Below are positions 33,701 through 41,076 of a DNA stretch of 41,749 nucleotides, one piece after another (within the stretch, counting starts at the first letter, position 1; the number at the start of each line of letters is the position of its first letter). Position numbers and translations under genes: made by a program. Origin of the DNA: an uncultured Burkholderiaceae bacterium (GTDB lineage: Bacteria > Pseudomonadota > Gammaproteobacteria > Burkholderiales > Burkholderiaceae); the NCBI GenBank assembly GCA_937871985.1, contig CALMPB010000409.1, positions 1 through 41,749 of the forward strand, written 5' to 3'. The notes below the pieces were generated by a model. It did no database searches and was not told the DNA's origin. It saw only the letters and a list, made by a program, of their open reading frames with translations.

Positions 33701-34648
33701 GGCGGCCGGTCCGACGCGCTCTGGCTTGCCGCCACCGTCCTAACCCGCAGCACGCCTCCGGCACCACTCGTCAAGCAGCTCACCGGCGATGTGCAACTAC
33801 TCGGCGACACCGCGGAAACCATCGAAGCCGTGCTCGGCTCCGAATTGTTCGCCGCCTGTATCCGCATGTTCCGGGGCGACCCACAGCCCCTGTGGTGGTA
33901 CGCGACCCATCACTCCGGCAATCCGGATTGGCTGCGGATCGTGCGTGCGCTCGCAGCAAGCCCCGATCATCCGCTGTTCGGCGAAGCGTTCGTCGAGATC
34001 GCGGCGTTCGGCGACAAGGGAGAATTGCTCGCGTTGGTCGATGCGTTGCCCGCGGCCGCGCTGATGCAGGCCTTCGAGCTGCTGCTCCAGTACAAGCTTG
34101 GCTGCACCGGATTCTGGCGCGACAAAAGCTGGATTCGCCTGCTCGAACGCGCCGAGGATGCCGGCCTGCTGGACGCCATGTTCGAGCGGATCGACGCGGT
34201 GTCGGACGGTGTTCTCGAGGGATTGGGCGACGTGCAGCTCTGGCTGGGCAAGGGGTCTTATGGTGATCGTCTGCTCGAGCTTTATCCGCGCGACACCGCA
34301 ACCTTAATCGATCTCTACAATATGGAGAAGGTCTGCGACAGAATCCTCGAGCCGGAGGGAGACGAAGCGGCCGCCGATCCCGACAAAGTCGCTATCATCA
34401 TGCGCGTCGTTATCACCGACCTCGTCGAGAAGCTCGAAGCCGAACCCTGCCGCCTGTTCGAGACCTGGGATGTCCTGCGGATGACGCTGCGGCACAACGG
34501 CGGCGACGCAGAACTTGACGCACGCATCACTGTAGGAAGAATGGCGGCGGTCGAGCGTCACCAGGCGCTGCGCGGGAGCGCTCGCGACGTGGTCGCGGGA
34601 ATCCATCTCGACGGGTGGGTTCACCAGGGAGCCAATGGTGGAAGTTAA
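30800..34648 (+). CDS. Predicted nuclease-STAND NTPase (Avs-like defence protein)
   Basis: A 1282-residue protein counted from ATG 30800 (TTG 30764 and ATG 30788 are in-frame alternatives; none has a good ribosome binding site). Residues 1-120 resemble the DUF4297/Cap4 type of PD-(D/E)xK nuclease: KFAFQDLV start, acidic pair Glu41-Asp42 and IEVQVK with Gln61-x-Lys63. After a helical linker, an NTPase core shows a P-loop GPPRAGKS at 279-286, Walker B YILDDPLG at about 326-333 and a sensor-like RRLVVAQTES, as in nSTAND3-type STAND ATPases. The remaining 700 or so residues are Leu/Ala-rich helices, probably repeats for target sensing. The nuclease-STAND-repeat order is that of Avs (AVAST) antiphage proteins. 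It converges on the GHKL gene. The exact family is not identified. Confidence 0.72.
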   Translation: MTIAIIGPEKFAFQDLVCVDLALGAMGSGPVAMIPEQAGYEDATLSWPATDGAPAATIEVQVKGASGTVDMAALAEHLLHYPDRAATGSLLERLMNAGDRAALFVVSARCADILAPLLLDRAPRALTVGRAVPAALADALCEAVKRISNKPIAEDATKLQRSRRADAKALAARSIAEYERALSRLAIVERETAETVEVRLHRALQLRRFDTLSIRGILASLTDHLGTAKRDQTDVIPAMQHELERRAPQAVSPATYLDRGIEAGLLQQLEDQRALLLAGPPRAGKSWTARRIGGELQCLGFEVRNGSHIDEAERFLTDPIAVERLYILDDPLGAREPTADASARLGTLRGLIERLAPNRRLVVAQTESVLLQTRGAGTIDACALGAQSWLAITPLAPERALAVWRAAAAAQDIGQTAIDRVAALIERDEQLRDPGALAYLAQTFDGLPANAGDAEILFQARSDAVDFARGLAAASAGCRTMLSAAALATAPGQAAAIPEIAFIANGGEARPGLEPESILIRLGADRRPSPVYGAPPELAESQAFAVDDLQRRRVLGLGERGLNFTHPYLRAGAQALLRPDIPGDLDRVVEQAERGLACVDASTSLAAARNLRWLRAAVAPDARPKIFEVACTGIRSLFPATRDACFAFLIDMADELSPAQRHRMPDWADRVSIGLGDIDISNGIGFITDQPDMFGAASPLDEIQPYLSTLDAGEPLGLDLALSRRILLTLRRHPEAMSAAACRRFLRADEAVIRAAAARAWLVRPREADEDIIEWLAHDRAPAISKAILDSVAGSWEALEAPRRAALTAMLRAQATSPGCASVLLNRLVLFNRVEYYGDAPPWSLFANLMPTVIEHLPLSVSFQNGRLNAALDDAFEAIPPESLGPLVEAWAHRLQRRLAYRTLDEYELSIVGPLLATLRPDHRLPLLRDLLGVADTGARVVTMKWLLADWDELSSGEHALLSDALTGGRSDALWLAATVLTRSTPPAPLVKQLTGDVQLLGDTAETIEAVLGSELFAACIRMFRGDPQPLWWYATHHSGNPDWLRIVRALAASPDHPLFGEAFVEIAAFGDKGELLALVDALPAAALMQAFELLLQYKLGCTGFWRDKSWIRLLERAEDAGLLDAMFERIDAVSDGVLEGLGDVQLWLGKGSYGDRLLELYPRDTATLIDLYNMEKVCDRILEPEGDEAAADPDKVAIIMRVVITDLVEKLEAEPCRLFETWDVLRMTLRHNGGDAELDARITVGRMAAVERHQALRGSARDVVAGIHLDGWVHQGANGGS

Positions 34649-34800
34649 CGATGCGCTTGTATGTGGGGCCACAATCCGGACGCCGGATGGGGGCGGCCCG
34701 GCGTCTTCTGCGATTGTCGGTTGAGGCGATAAAAGGCCCGCCGAAGTCCTTCCGCTCGCACGATAGGCGCAAGGTCCCAAAAGGGCGGGAGTTCCGATGT

Positions 34801-36801
34801 TCAGGCGACCACCGGCTCGTCGATGTCTGTCGGCTTCCTCGCAAGTGCGGTGGAAATCGACTTATTAACCTCTTCGGGAAGAAGTCCGAGGTGATCGAAG
34901 AAGCTTTTGTTCCGGAGTTCAGCGTCCCGAAACAATTTTTTATAGCTGATCACGCGTATGGACGCGTTGTGGTTCGTCGAGAAACCATAAAAACCGAGCC
35001 CATCCGGTGTCGGATGCTGGGCAACGCTGCGGCGTAATTTGTTTTTTGTACCCTCGCTCAGATCGCAGATCACGATACATTCAAACGGCGTACTGTCGTT
35101 GATCTCATCGATGATCTGCCCATCAGCGTCCCGGACGGTCTTGCCACGCAGCTTCTCGATGTAGCCCAGAACCTGATCGATCGGGTCGCTACTCAGCCTC
35201 TCGTCGCCGGGCCGTTTGAACTCGATGATCACGACCGGATCATTGGTTCCCTCTCGTCGAAAGCCGAATGGATTGAGAAAGAGGAGGTCAGGCTCCTTGT
35301 TTTCGCCATCGATACCGAGAGAAGACAGTGTCTTATCCGATGCAAAAAACTGATAATAGGATAGAAGATCGTCTACGAGCCAAAGATTATGCTCGGTGTA
35401 ATTCTTGGAGGTCAGCATCCTGCCCATGGGGCAAATAAATTCGTGAATCGAACGCTCTAGCTCGTAGGAACGCTTCTCAGGATCCGAATATTTCAGCATC
35501 GACCGTGCTATCTGAATTATCTGGTGGCGCTTGAGCGTATATTCGGCGAGGCGAAGCTTCGCGTCATCACTCACTTTTTGCAGAAGCATTTCGATAGCTG
35601 TATCCGCACCGGGATTGGGCTCTGGTTCGTCATGCTCCATCCGGTGAATCTGAGCGCGGACCTTTTTCTCGTGCCGGTACAACAGCGTAAAAAGGGTCTT
35701 GGCGATATCCTCGTCGGACATGCTGGGCGAAAGCCCCGCCACATAGCCATCGACATCCTCAACAGAGATGGCCAGTTGCGGGTGTTCCTCCAGAAGATTG
35801 ACAACAAGACGTTTTTGCTCGGTCCTAATGCCCTTAATGTGAGCAGAAAGAAATTTCTGCGCGGAAGTGAGCGCGGCATCCTTGATCGCCTCGATTTCCT
35901 CTTCCCGAGCCTTGAAACTCGTCCGTTCTTGATCGACCTTCTCATCCAGAAAGGCACCCCGGATGACGCAGGCATAGGCCTTGCGGTTCTCAAGTCCCTT
36001 GAGCGCGAACTTCTTCTCAATTTCGACGCTTTGCACGACCCGGCCCTGGGCCGTTAGCAGGATCGAGTTTGAGAGTTCGCGCGCGATCTTCGGATCGACA
36101 TAGACATGGGTGATATGGATGATGCCAACCGCATCGGAGACATGAACGTCCTCTGAGCTTTCGACATCGAGGCGCGTGCTGAGATACTGGCCGACGTTAA
36201 CCTCGCGCTTGCCCATCCGCACGACGAGTTGGGGCATGCTGCCGGCAATGAAGAACGGGAAGAAATGGTGGCAGAGACTCCGCGACAGCAGGGCCATCGA
36301 TAATTTCTTGTCTTCTTCCTTGGCACCAATCAGAGAGATGGTGGTCCCCTGCGGCGCGCCGTCTGATGCAAATCGTGTTAGATTCTCGCGCGAATCCTCT
36401 TGCTCCGGCTGAAACCGGAACGAGAGGGAATGCGTACCGGCTGCCACTTTATAGGTGCTACGAACGTCGATTTGCTTAAACGCTTTCAGCCAGACCAGCC
36501 GACCGACCCCTCGGCCACCAATTTCCGCCTTCTCCATCGTGTCGCAGACGTTGAAAGAGTCGAGGTGGCGTTCGTTCAGCCCGATTCCGTTGTCGTGGAC
36601 CACGATGTCCTCGATGGCCTTATCGGCATTTTTCGAGACGTTCACCACGATGGCGCCGGGTGCGCTGTCGCGGCTTTCTGTAAAACGCTCCTCAATCGCC
36701 TGGACGCCATTCATGACAGCTTCGTAAATCGAGTAAAGGAGTGCGGTCCGCCCATCTGGAAGCCGCATGTTGCGGATCCGGCCCTCGATATCGAACTTCA
36801 T
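34801..36801 (-). CDS. GHKL ATPase fused to a PD-(D/E)xK nuclease domain
   Basis: A 666-residue protein. Residues 1-230 are a GHKL (Hsp90/MutL/MORC-type) ATPase: N-box YEAVMNGVQAIEE (Glu27, Asn31), DNGIGL (Asp70) and GGRGVGR (95-101). A helical middle (about 285-480) follows. The C-terminal domain carries EPDLLFL (Asp505), IIEFKRP (Glu527, Lys529) and DQVLGYI (Gln543), a complete PD-(D/E)xK pattern. ATG 36801 is chosen behind TGGGGTG; GTG 36807 is an alternative. GHKL-nuclease fusions are known from restriction and antiphage loci, but I cannot match this one to a named system. It is 152 bases from, and convergent with, the STAND gene. Host defence is the likely role. Confidence 0.78.
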   Translation of the reverse strand: MKFDIEGRIRNMRLPDGRTALLYSIYEAVMNGVQAIEERFTESRDSAPGAIVVNVSKNADKAIEDIVVHDNGIGLNERHLDSFNVCDTMEKAEIGGRGVGRLVWLKAFKQIDVRSTYKVAAGTHSLSFRFQPEQEDSRENLTRFASDGAPQGTTISLIGAKEEDKKLSMALLSRSLCHHFFPFFIAGSMPQLVVRMGKREVNVGQYLSTRLDVESSEDVHVSDAVGIIHITHVYVDPKIARELSNSILLTAQGRVVQSVEIEKKFALKGLENRKAYACVIRGAFLDEKVDQERTSFKAREEEIEAIKDAALTSAQKFLSAHIKGIRTEQKRLVVNLLEEHPQLAISVEDVDGYVAGLSPSMSDEDIAKTLFTLLYRHEKKVRAQIHRMEHDEPEPNPGADTAIEMLLQKVSDDAKLRLAEYTLKRHQIIQIARSMLKYSDPEKRSYELERSIHEFICPMGRMLTSKNYTEHNLWLVDDLLSYYQFFASDKTLSSLGIDGENKEPDLLFLNPFGFRREGTNDPVVIIEFKRPGDERLSSDPIDQVLGYIEKLRGKTVRDADGQIIDEINDSTPFECIVICDLSEGTKNKLRRSVAQHPTPDGLGFYGFSTNHNASIRVISYKKLFRDAELRNKSFFDHLGLLPEEVNKSISTALARKPTDIDEPVVA

Positions 36802-37150
36802 CTGCACCCCACCCAGTTTCCGTAGCTATCAAGCCTTTCAGCGGTTTGGGTCAAGGCTCGCGCATCCCAGGGCGCGAGCAGAGAAATCTGACGCTCGTTG
36901 GGCTGGTGCAAACTGCAAAGCGTGAAATTGGAGTGGCCATTACGCGAACTCGCCGACATAAGGCTCTGAGCGGACTGACCGCTCCAACTCAATCTGCGCC
37001 CGAAGCGGTCGGACGGGAAAGTCCCCAATGCCGGTCGATCGTGGTCGCCGATGTCGCTGGATGAATACGGGACAGCTCGTGAGATCCATTTTCCTCCTCG
37101 AACGGAGATATTGAGGCGCTCGCGGACAGACAGTTTGATCAGTCGACGAC
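36802..37150. other. Intergenic region, no gene seen
   Basis: About 350 bases that hold the promoter of the GHKL gene and otherwise no supported gene. A hairpin GAGCGG-ACTGA-CCGCTC occurs at 36968-36984. Short frames here have no recognisable product. Confidence 0.5.
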
Positions 37151-37603
37151 CTAGTGAACCTGCAGAAAGTCGCCAGGCCTCCTGACCTCGAGCGCCGGAA
37201 ACAGCCCGCGCATATGGCCGATGTTCCAGGTGATGATCACTGGGATGCCGTGGGCGACCGCGACCTCACCGATCATCCGGTCGTAGAGGCGCGGGCCGAT
37301 CCCGCCGTCCCCGGCATAGCTGCGCACGGTCTCGAAGGTCTGCGCGGGCGTGAGGCCGATCAATTGGGTGACGCTCCGCACGCTCTCCAGCGCCGCCCAG
37401 GCTTCCTCCGCTGTGAACCGGAACGGCGCGTGCGGTCCGCGTCGGGTCAAGGTGCTATAGGCTTCGGCATAGCTGTGCGCGGCAATGCCCAGCGTCGCGC
37501 CGCGCGCGCCGTCGAACAGATCGGCCGATGCGGTGTGATGCTCATGCTCGCCGGCGAGCGCCGCGATGATCACATTGCTGTCGACCAGCGCATCAATCTT
37601 CAA
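37151..37603 (-). CDS. vapC: PIN-domain toxin, VapC type
   Basis: A 150-residue PIN-domain RNase. It starts at TTG 37603, overlapping the antitoxin stop by 11 bases. The acidic residues of the active site are visible: Asp in ALVDSNVIIAAL, Glu in SYAEAYSTL and Asp in LYDRMIGEVA, with the final ITWNIGHMR loop. VapC toxins cut tRNA or rRNA when the antitoxin is lost. A longer frame to 37753 lies inside the antitoxin gene and is not used. The pair probably stabilises the mobile element. Confidence 0.87.
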   Translation of the reverse strand: MKIDALVDSNVIIAALAGEHEHHTASADLFDGARGATLGIAAHSYAEAYSTLTRRGPHAPFRFTAEEAWAALESVRSVTQLIGLTPAQTFETVRSYAGDGGIGPRLYDRMIGEVAVAHGIPVIITWNIGHMRGLFPALEVRRPGDFLQVH

Positions 37604-37865
37604 GGTCGCGCTCGCGGCTGCGTTCGAGGGCGTCGTTGGCTTCTTCGAGCGTGACGCGCTTGCCCGTCGACGGACGGACCAGCAGCGCGCCGCGCCGCAC
37701 CAGCTTTCCGGTATTGGCGGGAAGACCGGGCGGGACATAGCCGCGCAACGCATCCTCGACCACTTCGCTGGCGGTCATGCCGGTGAGCTTGCTGAGCGCA
37801 TGGACACGATCGCGCGCGAACGCCGAGCGCACGTTGAGCTGAATATTATCGGCGGCACGGGCCAT
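37593..37865 (-). CDS. VapB-like antitoxin
   Basis: A 90-residue antitoxin, first gene of the pair, with CAGGAG before ATG 37865. The N-terminal IQLNVRSAFARDRVHALSKLTGMTASEVVEDALRGYV is a ribbon-helix-helix-like DNA-binding part, and the C-terminal tail (KRVTLEEANDALERSRERD) would wrap the toxin. It overlaps the PIN toxin gene. It likely represses its own operon together with VapC. Confidence 0.82.
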   Translation of the reverse strand: MARAADNIQLNVRSAFARDRVHALSKLTGMTASEVVEDALRGYVPPGLPANTGKLVRRGALLVRPSTGKRVTLEEANDALERSRERDLED

Positions 37866-37954
37866 GGGGAATCTCCTGGCCCTTCATATAGGGCGGCGCG
37901 ACGCCGATTGCTAGCAATGTGCGATTTTTGCTATCTCACCCATTGTCGGGCGCT

Positions 37955-38759
37955 GCTGATCCAAATGCGGCTAGGCCGTAGACTCATAAGCGCGCAGCCA
38001 CAGCCGCATTGAGGCGAGCTGGACCATGGCAAGGAAGTTGGCGGCGAGCTTGTCGTAGCGGGTCGCAACACGGCGGAAGTGCTTCAGCTTGGAGAAGAAC
38101 CGCTCGATCAGGTTGCGCTCGCGGTATAGCCGCTTGCTGAAGCATGGTTTCCAGCGCCGGTTGGTTTTCGGCGGTATGTTGGGCGTGGCGCCTTGGTCGT
38201 GGATCAACTCGCGGATGCGGTCGGCATCATAGGCTTTGTCTGCCAGCACGATGGTGCGCGGGCCGAGATGGTTGAGCAGCGCATCTGCGATCTGCCCATC
38301 ATGGGTCTGTCCGGCGGTCAGGCCGAGCCGGATTGGGAGCCCCTGCGCATCGACGACGACATGGATTTTCGTTGTGAGCCCGCCGCGTGATCGACCGAGA
38401 CAGTGATCTGCACCCCCCTTTTTGCCGTCGCGGCCTGCTGGTGAGCGCGAACGGAGGTGCTGTCGATCATCTGGATGTTGCCGTCGTGTGCGGCGGTAAT
38501 GGCATCCATCAGCCGGTCCCATGCGCCTGCCTTCCGCCATCGCACGAAGCGATTGTAGCAGGTGGTGCGCGGCCCGTAGCGCTCGGGCAGGTCACGCCAC
38601 GGTGCCCCTGATCGCAGAACCCAGAAGATGCCGTTCAGCACCCGGCGGTCATCGACGCGCGGCACGCCTCGCGGCTTGTTGGGCAACAGCGGCTCGATCA
38701 CGCGCCACTCGAAGTCGGTCAGATCATATCGGCTCATAATGATGCTGGATCACAGCCGG
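37955..38759 (-). mobile_element. IS5-family insertion sequence (IS427-like), ends approximate
   Basis: A roughly 800-bp element with one frameshifted transposase. Candidate ends share TGATCCA in inverted orientation (about 37957-37963 and 38751-38757), but the full terminal repeats and target duplication cannot be fixed by eye. It sits between the VapBC-like pair and a small membrane protein gene. Confidence 0.7.
37971..38737 (-). CDS. IS5-family transposase made by -1 frameshift
   Basis: OrfA (38737 to 38318) begins MSRYDLTDFEWRVIEPLLP and carries the first catalytic Asp in QMIDSTSVRAHQQ. OrfB (in the frame ending at 37971) carries the second Asp in VLADKAYDADRI and the Glu in RNLIERFFSKLKHFRRVATRYDK. 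They meet at AAAAAGGGGGG on the coding strand (38413-38423); a -1 slip from GCA AAA to AAG GGG joins the frames into one protein of about 255 residues. This arrangement is standard for the IS427 group of IS5, so the element need not be broken. Confidence 0.92.
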
Positions 38760-38827
38760 CGGCGGCGTGGAAGCCTGATGTTGGGTCAACCGTTGCACTT
38801 CAACGGCGGTCGAGACATGCTCCATGC

Positions 38828-39160
38828 ATGTCGCTGCTCTGGTTCATTCTAGGTTTGGGAGGATGGCTGACTGCAACGCTCGGGCCCCTATACCTACTGA
38901 CTGTCTTCAAGCGCTTGGCACGCCGGTCTACACCGACGTGGCCGATACACCTCCTCTTCGCCCCAGCCTTATTCGCAGCCTGGTGGGTATCGTGCTTTGT
39001 CGTGACCTACGCAGATGGCGATCAAAGCCGAGGTGCCGACGAGCGTGGCTTGGGAATCATCTTACTCCCCTCCATAATCGTCGTGGTGATCATATTGGCT
39101 GTATACTACGGCAGCCTTGCTGTCGCGATAATCAGGCGTGAAGCTTCACAGCCGCAGTAG
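38828..39160 (+). CDS. Hypothetical small membrane protein
   Basis: A 110-residue protein with three hydrophobic segments (about 2-25, 40-62 and 75-102), a basic cytoplasmic loop KRLARRSTPTW and a polar tail. ATG 38828 lacks a clear ribosome binding site. Composition is less GC-biased than the backbone genes, which may mean a separate origin. No family recognised. Confidence 0.55.
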   Translation: MSLLWFILGLGGWLTATLGPLYLLTVFKRLARRSTPTWPIHLLFAPALFAAWWVSCFVVTYADGDQSRGADERGLGIILLPSIIVVVIILAVYYGSLAVAIIRREASQPQ

Positions 39161-39177
39161 CACCGGCGTTTATGGGT

Positions 39178-39255
39178 TCACGACCTAGGCCGGTCTGCGT
39201 AAGCGACCCCCGATGCGAGTGCTCCCAATAACGCCGCGACGCCGAGATACTTCAT
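39178..39255 (-). CDS. 25-residue signal-peptide-like small protein or remnant
   Basis: ATG 39255 follows AGGAGGGAGCGC and opens MKYLGVAALLGALASGVAYA then DRPRS and a stop: a Lys, a 14-residue hydrophobic core, an AYA cleavage site and five residues. Either a very small exported peptide or the start of a secreted protein gene whose body has been lost next to the IS and mobile-element junction. The strong ribosome binding site argues that it is or was translated. Confidence 0.5.
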   Translation of the reverse strand: MKYLGVAALLGALASGVAYADRPRS

Positions 39256-39700
39256 GCGCTCCCTCCTCGATGGCGCTTGCCGCGAAAACGTCGCGACGTC
39301 CGATCCGCCCGAACCGACGCACGGCACGCTGTTCGGATCATAGATTACGGTGCCGGGACATCGTCATCCCACGCCCCGATCATACCGTTCACCGCTTGCG
39401 GCCGGAACGCGTCTCTCTCCCTCATGGCGCTGTTCCACCGTCACGATGCCACCCATGGGGTGGCGTTGGTCACCGGCCATCCTACCGTCCGTCAGATCAC
39501 CGGCCCGCACGATGGCCGTATCAGTTCCCAGGTTGCTCGTGACCAATCCCCTCCTTGCCGCCTGACTGCGGGGCGCGAGTCCCTATGCCGTCAACCCCGT
39601 GCGGGGTTCGCCCTGCGCTACGCTCCGGTGACGGCGGGCCACGGCCCCTCCGATGGGCGACACCGGGGAATGGTCCCTGGGCAACCCAAGGAGATTTGAC
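39256..39700 (+). other. Untranslated region upstream of DUF736 gene
   Basis: 445 bases with no supported gene. Near the right end AACCCC-GTGC-GGGGTT (39593-39608) forms a strong hairpin followed by TGCGCTACGCTCCGG, a layout like that of the leader at 41 kb (AACCC...GGGT then CGCTACGC). GGGCC-AC-GGCCC follows at 39636-39647. The promoter for DUF736 should lie in this stretch. Confidence 0.45.
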
Positions 39701-40021
39701 ATGGCTATCGTTGCTACCCTGACCGTGAAGCCGGACGGCACGATGGACGGCAATCTGACCACCCTCAATGTCACGGCGCCGATCACGATCATCCGCAACG
39801 CGCGCAAGATGAAGGAGAACGACCCCGACTGGCGCGTGCTGAGCCGGAAGAACGGCTTCGAACTCGGCGCGGGCTGGGATCGCGAGTCCCAGAGCACCGG
39901 CGTCGAATACACCTCGCTCTCGCTGTCGGCGCCGGAATTCGGGACGATCTACGCCAATATCGCCAACGCGCCCGGCGACGACCCGACGAAGAAGGTCGCG
40001 ATCTGGAATCCGCCGGCCTGA
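39701..40021 (+). CDS. DUF736 family protein
   Basis: A 106-residue DUF736 protein: MAIVATLTVKPDGTMDGNLTTLN, the ITIIRNARK segment, DPDWRVLSRKNGFELGAGWDR, and SLSLSAPEFGTIYANIA near the end. AAGGAG precedes ATG 39701. The family is common on alphaproteobacterial plasmids and integrative elements, often highly expressed and near transfer genes; its function is unknown. A strong intrinsic terminator follows. Confidence 0.93.
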   Translation: MAIVATLTVKPDGTMDGNLTTLNVTAPITIIRNARKMKENDPDWRVLSRKNGFELGAGWDRESQSTGVEYTSLSLSAPEFGTIYANIANAPGDDPTKKVAIWNPPA

Positions 40022-40032
40022 CGCGCCGGTTT

Positions 40033-40065
40033 CGGCCCCATCGCAAGATGGGGCCGCCTTCTTGC
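40033..40065 (+). terminator. Intrinsic terminator after DUF736 gene
   Basis: Stem CGGCCCCATC / GATGGGGCCG with a GCAA tetraloop, followed by CCTTCTT, 12 bases after the stop. Confidence 0.8.
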
Positions 40066-40164
40066 CACCCCTTGCTGAAAGGCAATGACATCAGCCGTCA
40101 CCCCGTCATCGTCCGCTCCACCGATCGCACCGACGAGAACGCCATCATCGGCTACGATTCCCCG

Positions 40165-40398
40165 ATGCGGACCTATTTCCTCCAGGCGTTCGAGGATCCG
40201 GCGACCGAGCAGCCGCGCCTGTGGCTCGGCACGCGCTTCGATCAATATCCCGACCTCGCCTCGCTCCTTGCTGCGGCGAAGGAGCGCGGCTTCGACCTGG
40301 ATACGCTCGACGACGAGATCCTTGTCGATATGGCGCGCGAAGCGGCGCAACCACGCGGTCGCTCGCTTATCGAGCGCCTCGGCTGGCCGCTCGCCTGA
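40165..40398 (+). CDS. Hypothetical protein, start uncertain
   Basis: At least 77 residues: MRTYFLQAFEDPATEQPRLWLGTRFDQYPDLASLLAAAKERG..., ending ERLGWPLA. The frame upstream of ATG 40165 still looks like protein (STDRTDENAIIGYDSP), so the true start may be further upstream, around 40080-40100, where no ATG, GTG or TTG is in frame close to the AAAGG site. An initiation at a rare codon or a sequence error could explain this. No family recognised; a common neighbour of DUF736 as far as I remember. Confidence 0.65.
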   Translation: MRTYFLQAFEDPATEQPRLWLGTRFDQYPDLASLLAAAKERGFDLDTLDDEILVDMAREAAQPRGRSLIERLGWPLA

Positions 40399-40410
40399 CG
40401 CGCCGGAACC

Positions 40411-40438
40411 GTCGGGGCGGCTTCGCGGCCGCCCCGAC
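40411..40438. terminator. Hairpin between convergent genes
   Basis: Perfect 11-bp stem GTCGGGGCGGC / GCCGCCCCGAC with loop TTCGCG between the 40398 stop and the HU stop on the other strand. No T-tract on either side, so possibly a bidirectional attenuating or RNA-protecting hairpin. Confidence 0.6.
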
Positions 40439-40446
40439 AGCATGCG

Positions 40447-40722
40447 TCAGCCGTTCAGCCGGTCCTTGACCGCTTTCGCGGGCGCGAAGGTCAGCTTGTT
40501 CGACGCCGCGATCTTGATCGTCTCGCCGGTCGACGGATTGCGCCCGTCACGCTCCTCGGTGCGCTTCACCTTGAACTTGCCGAACCCCGACAGCGCGATC
40601 TCGTCGCCCTTGGCTGCGGCAGCGACGATCGCGGCGAACATGTCGTCGACATATTTGCGGGCATCCGCCTTGGTGATGCCGTTGGACGCGGCAAGCGCCT
40701 CGGCGAGATCGTTATTGTTCAC
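40447..40722 (-). CDS. HU-family DNA-binding protein
   Basis: A 91-residue histone-like HU/IHF-family protein. It shows MNNNDLAEALAASNGITKADARKYVDDMF, the hydrophobic saddle DEIALSGFGKFKVKR and the DNA-contacting arm with RNPSTGETIKI, and ends KAVKDRLNG. The start is GTG 40722 with CAGGAG 8 bases upstream; the ATG nearby (40726) is out of frame. It bends DNA non-specifically and could help replication, transfer or recombination of the element. Confidence 0.94.
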   Translation of the reverse strand: MNNNDLAEALAASNGITKADARKYVDDMFAAIVAAAAKGDEIALSGFGKFKVKRTEERDGRNPSTGETIKIAASNKLTFAPAKAVKDRLNG

Positions 40723-40964
40723 CCATCTTGCTCCTGTTTAGTGACCCCGCACCCTGAAACCTGCTCGGCCTATGCGCGGGGGCATTGCCATATCAATCTC
40801 CCCTGCCCTGTCACGCCCTCATCCCGGTCAAGCGCGGGCTGCGGCCGGCAAGCGGGCGCAATGACCCTTCATCACCACGCCCGATCCATCCGGGCACCCG
40901 GCAGCATCGAGCGGCAAACGGCACCGGTCGGATGGACCGGACCACCCGCGTCGCAAGCGCTGTT

Positions 40965-41076
40965 CCCCTGGCGGAAGGCTGGCCTCGGACAATCAACCCG
41001 TAAAGGGTCCGCTACGCGCGGCGTGCGGCCGCGCCCCGAGGGGCGCGGTGATTGCGGCCAGCCTTCCGCCCTGGGG
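40965..41076 (+). repeat. Long structured inverted repeat in the leader of the next gene
   Basis: GGCGGAAGGCTGGCC (40970-40984) pairs perfectly with GGCCAGCCTTCCGCC (41056-41070); CCCC (40965) and GGGG (41073) extend it across a small internal loop. Inside the loop ACCC/GGGT and a perfect CCGCGCCCC-GA-GGGGCGCGG hairpin (41029-41048) can form. The whole could fold as a multi-stem RNA ending 49 bases before the start at 41125. The stretch 40723-40964 shows nothing else. Confidence 0.7.

Noticed and set aside
37045..37150. Possible promoter or small RNA between the GHKL and VapC genes
   Set aside because: The VapC gene ends here and the GHKL gene starts 300 bases away; no clear promoter, terminator or conserved stem was found in this part.
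37971..38737. Reading the IS5 transposase as a broken pseudogene
   Set aside because: The frame change is exactly at AAAAAGGGGGG, the kind of slippery site used for programmed -1 frameshifting in this IS group, and both halves are otherwise intact.
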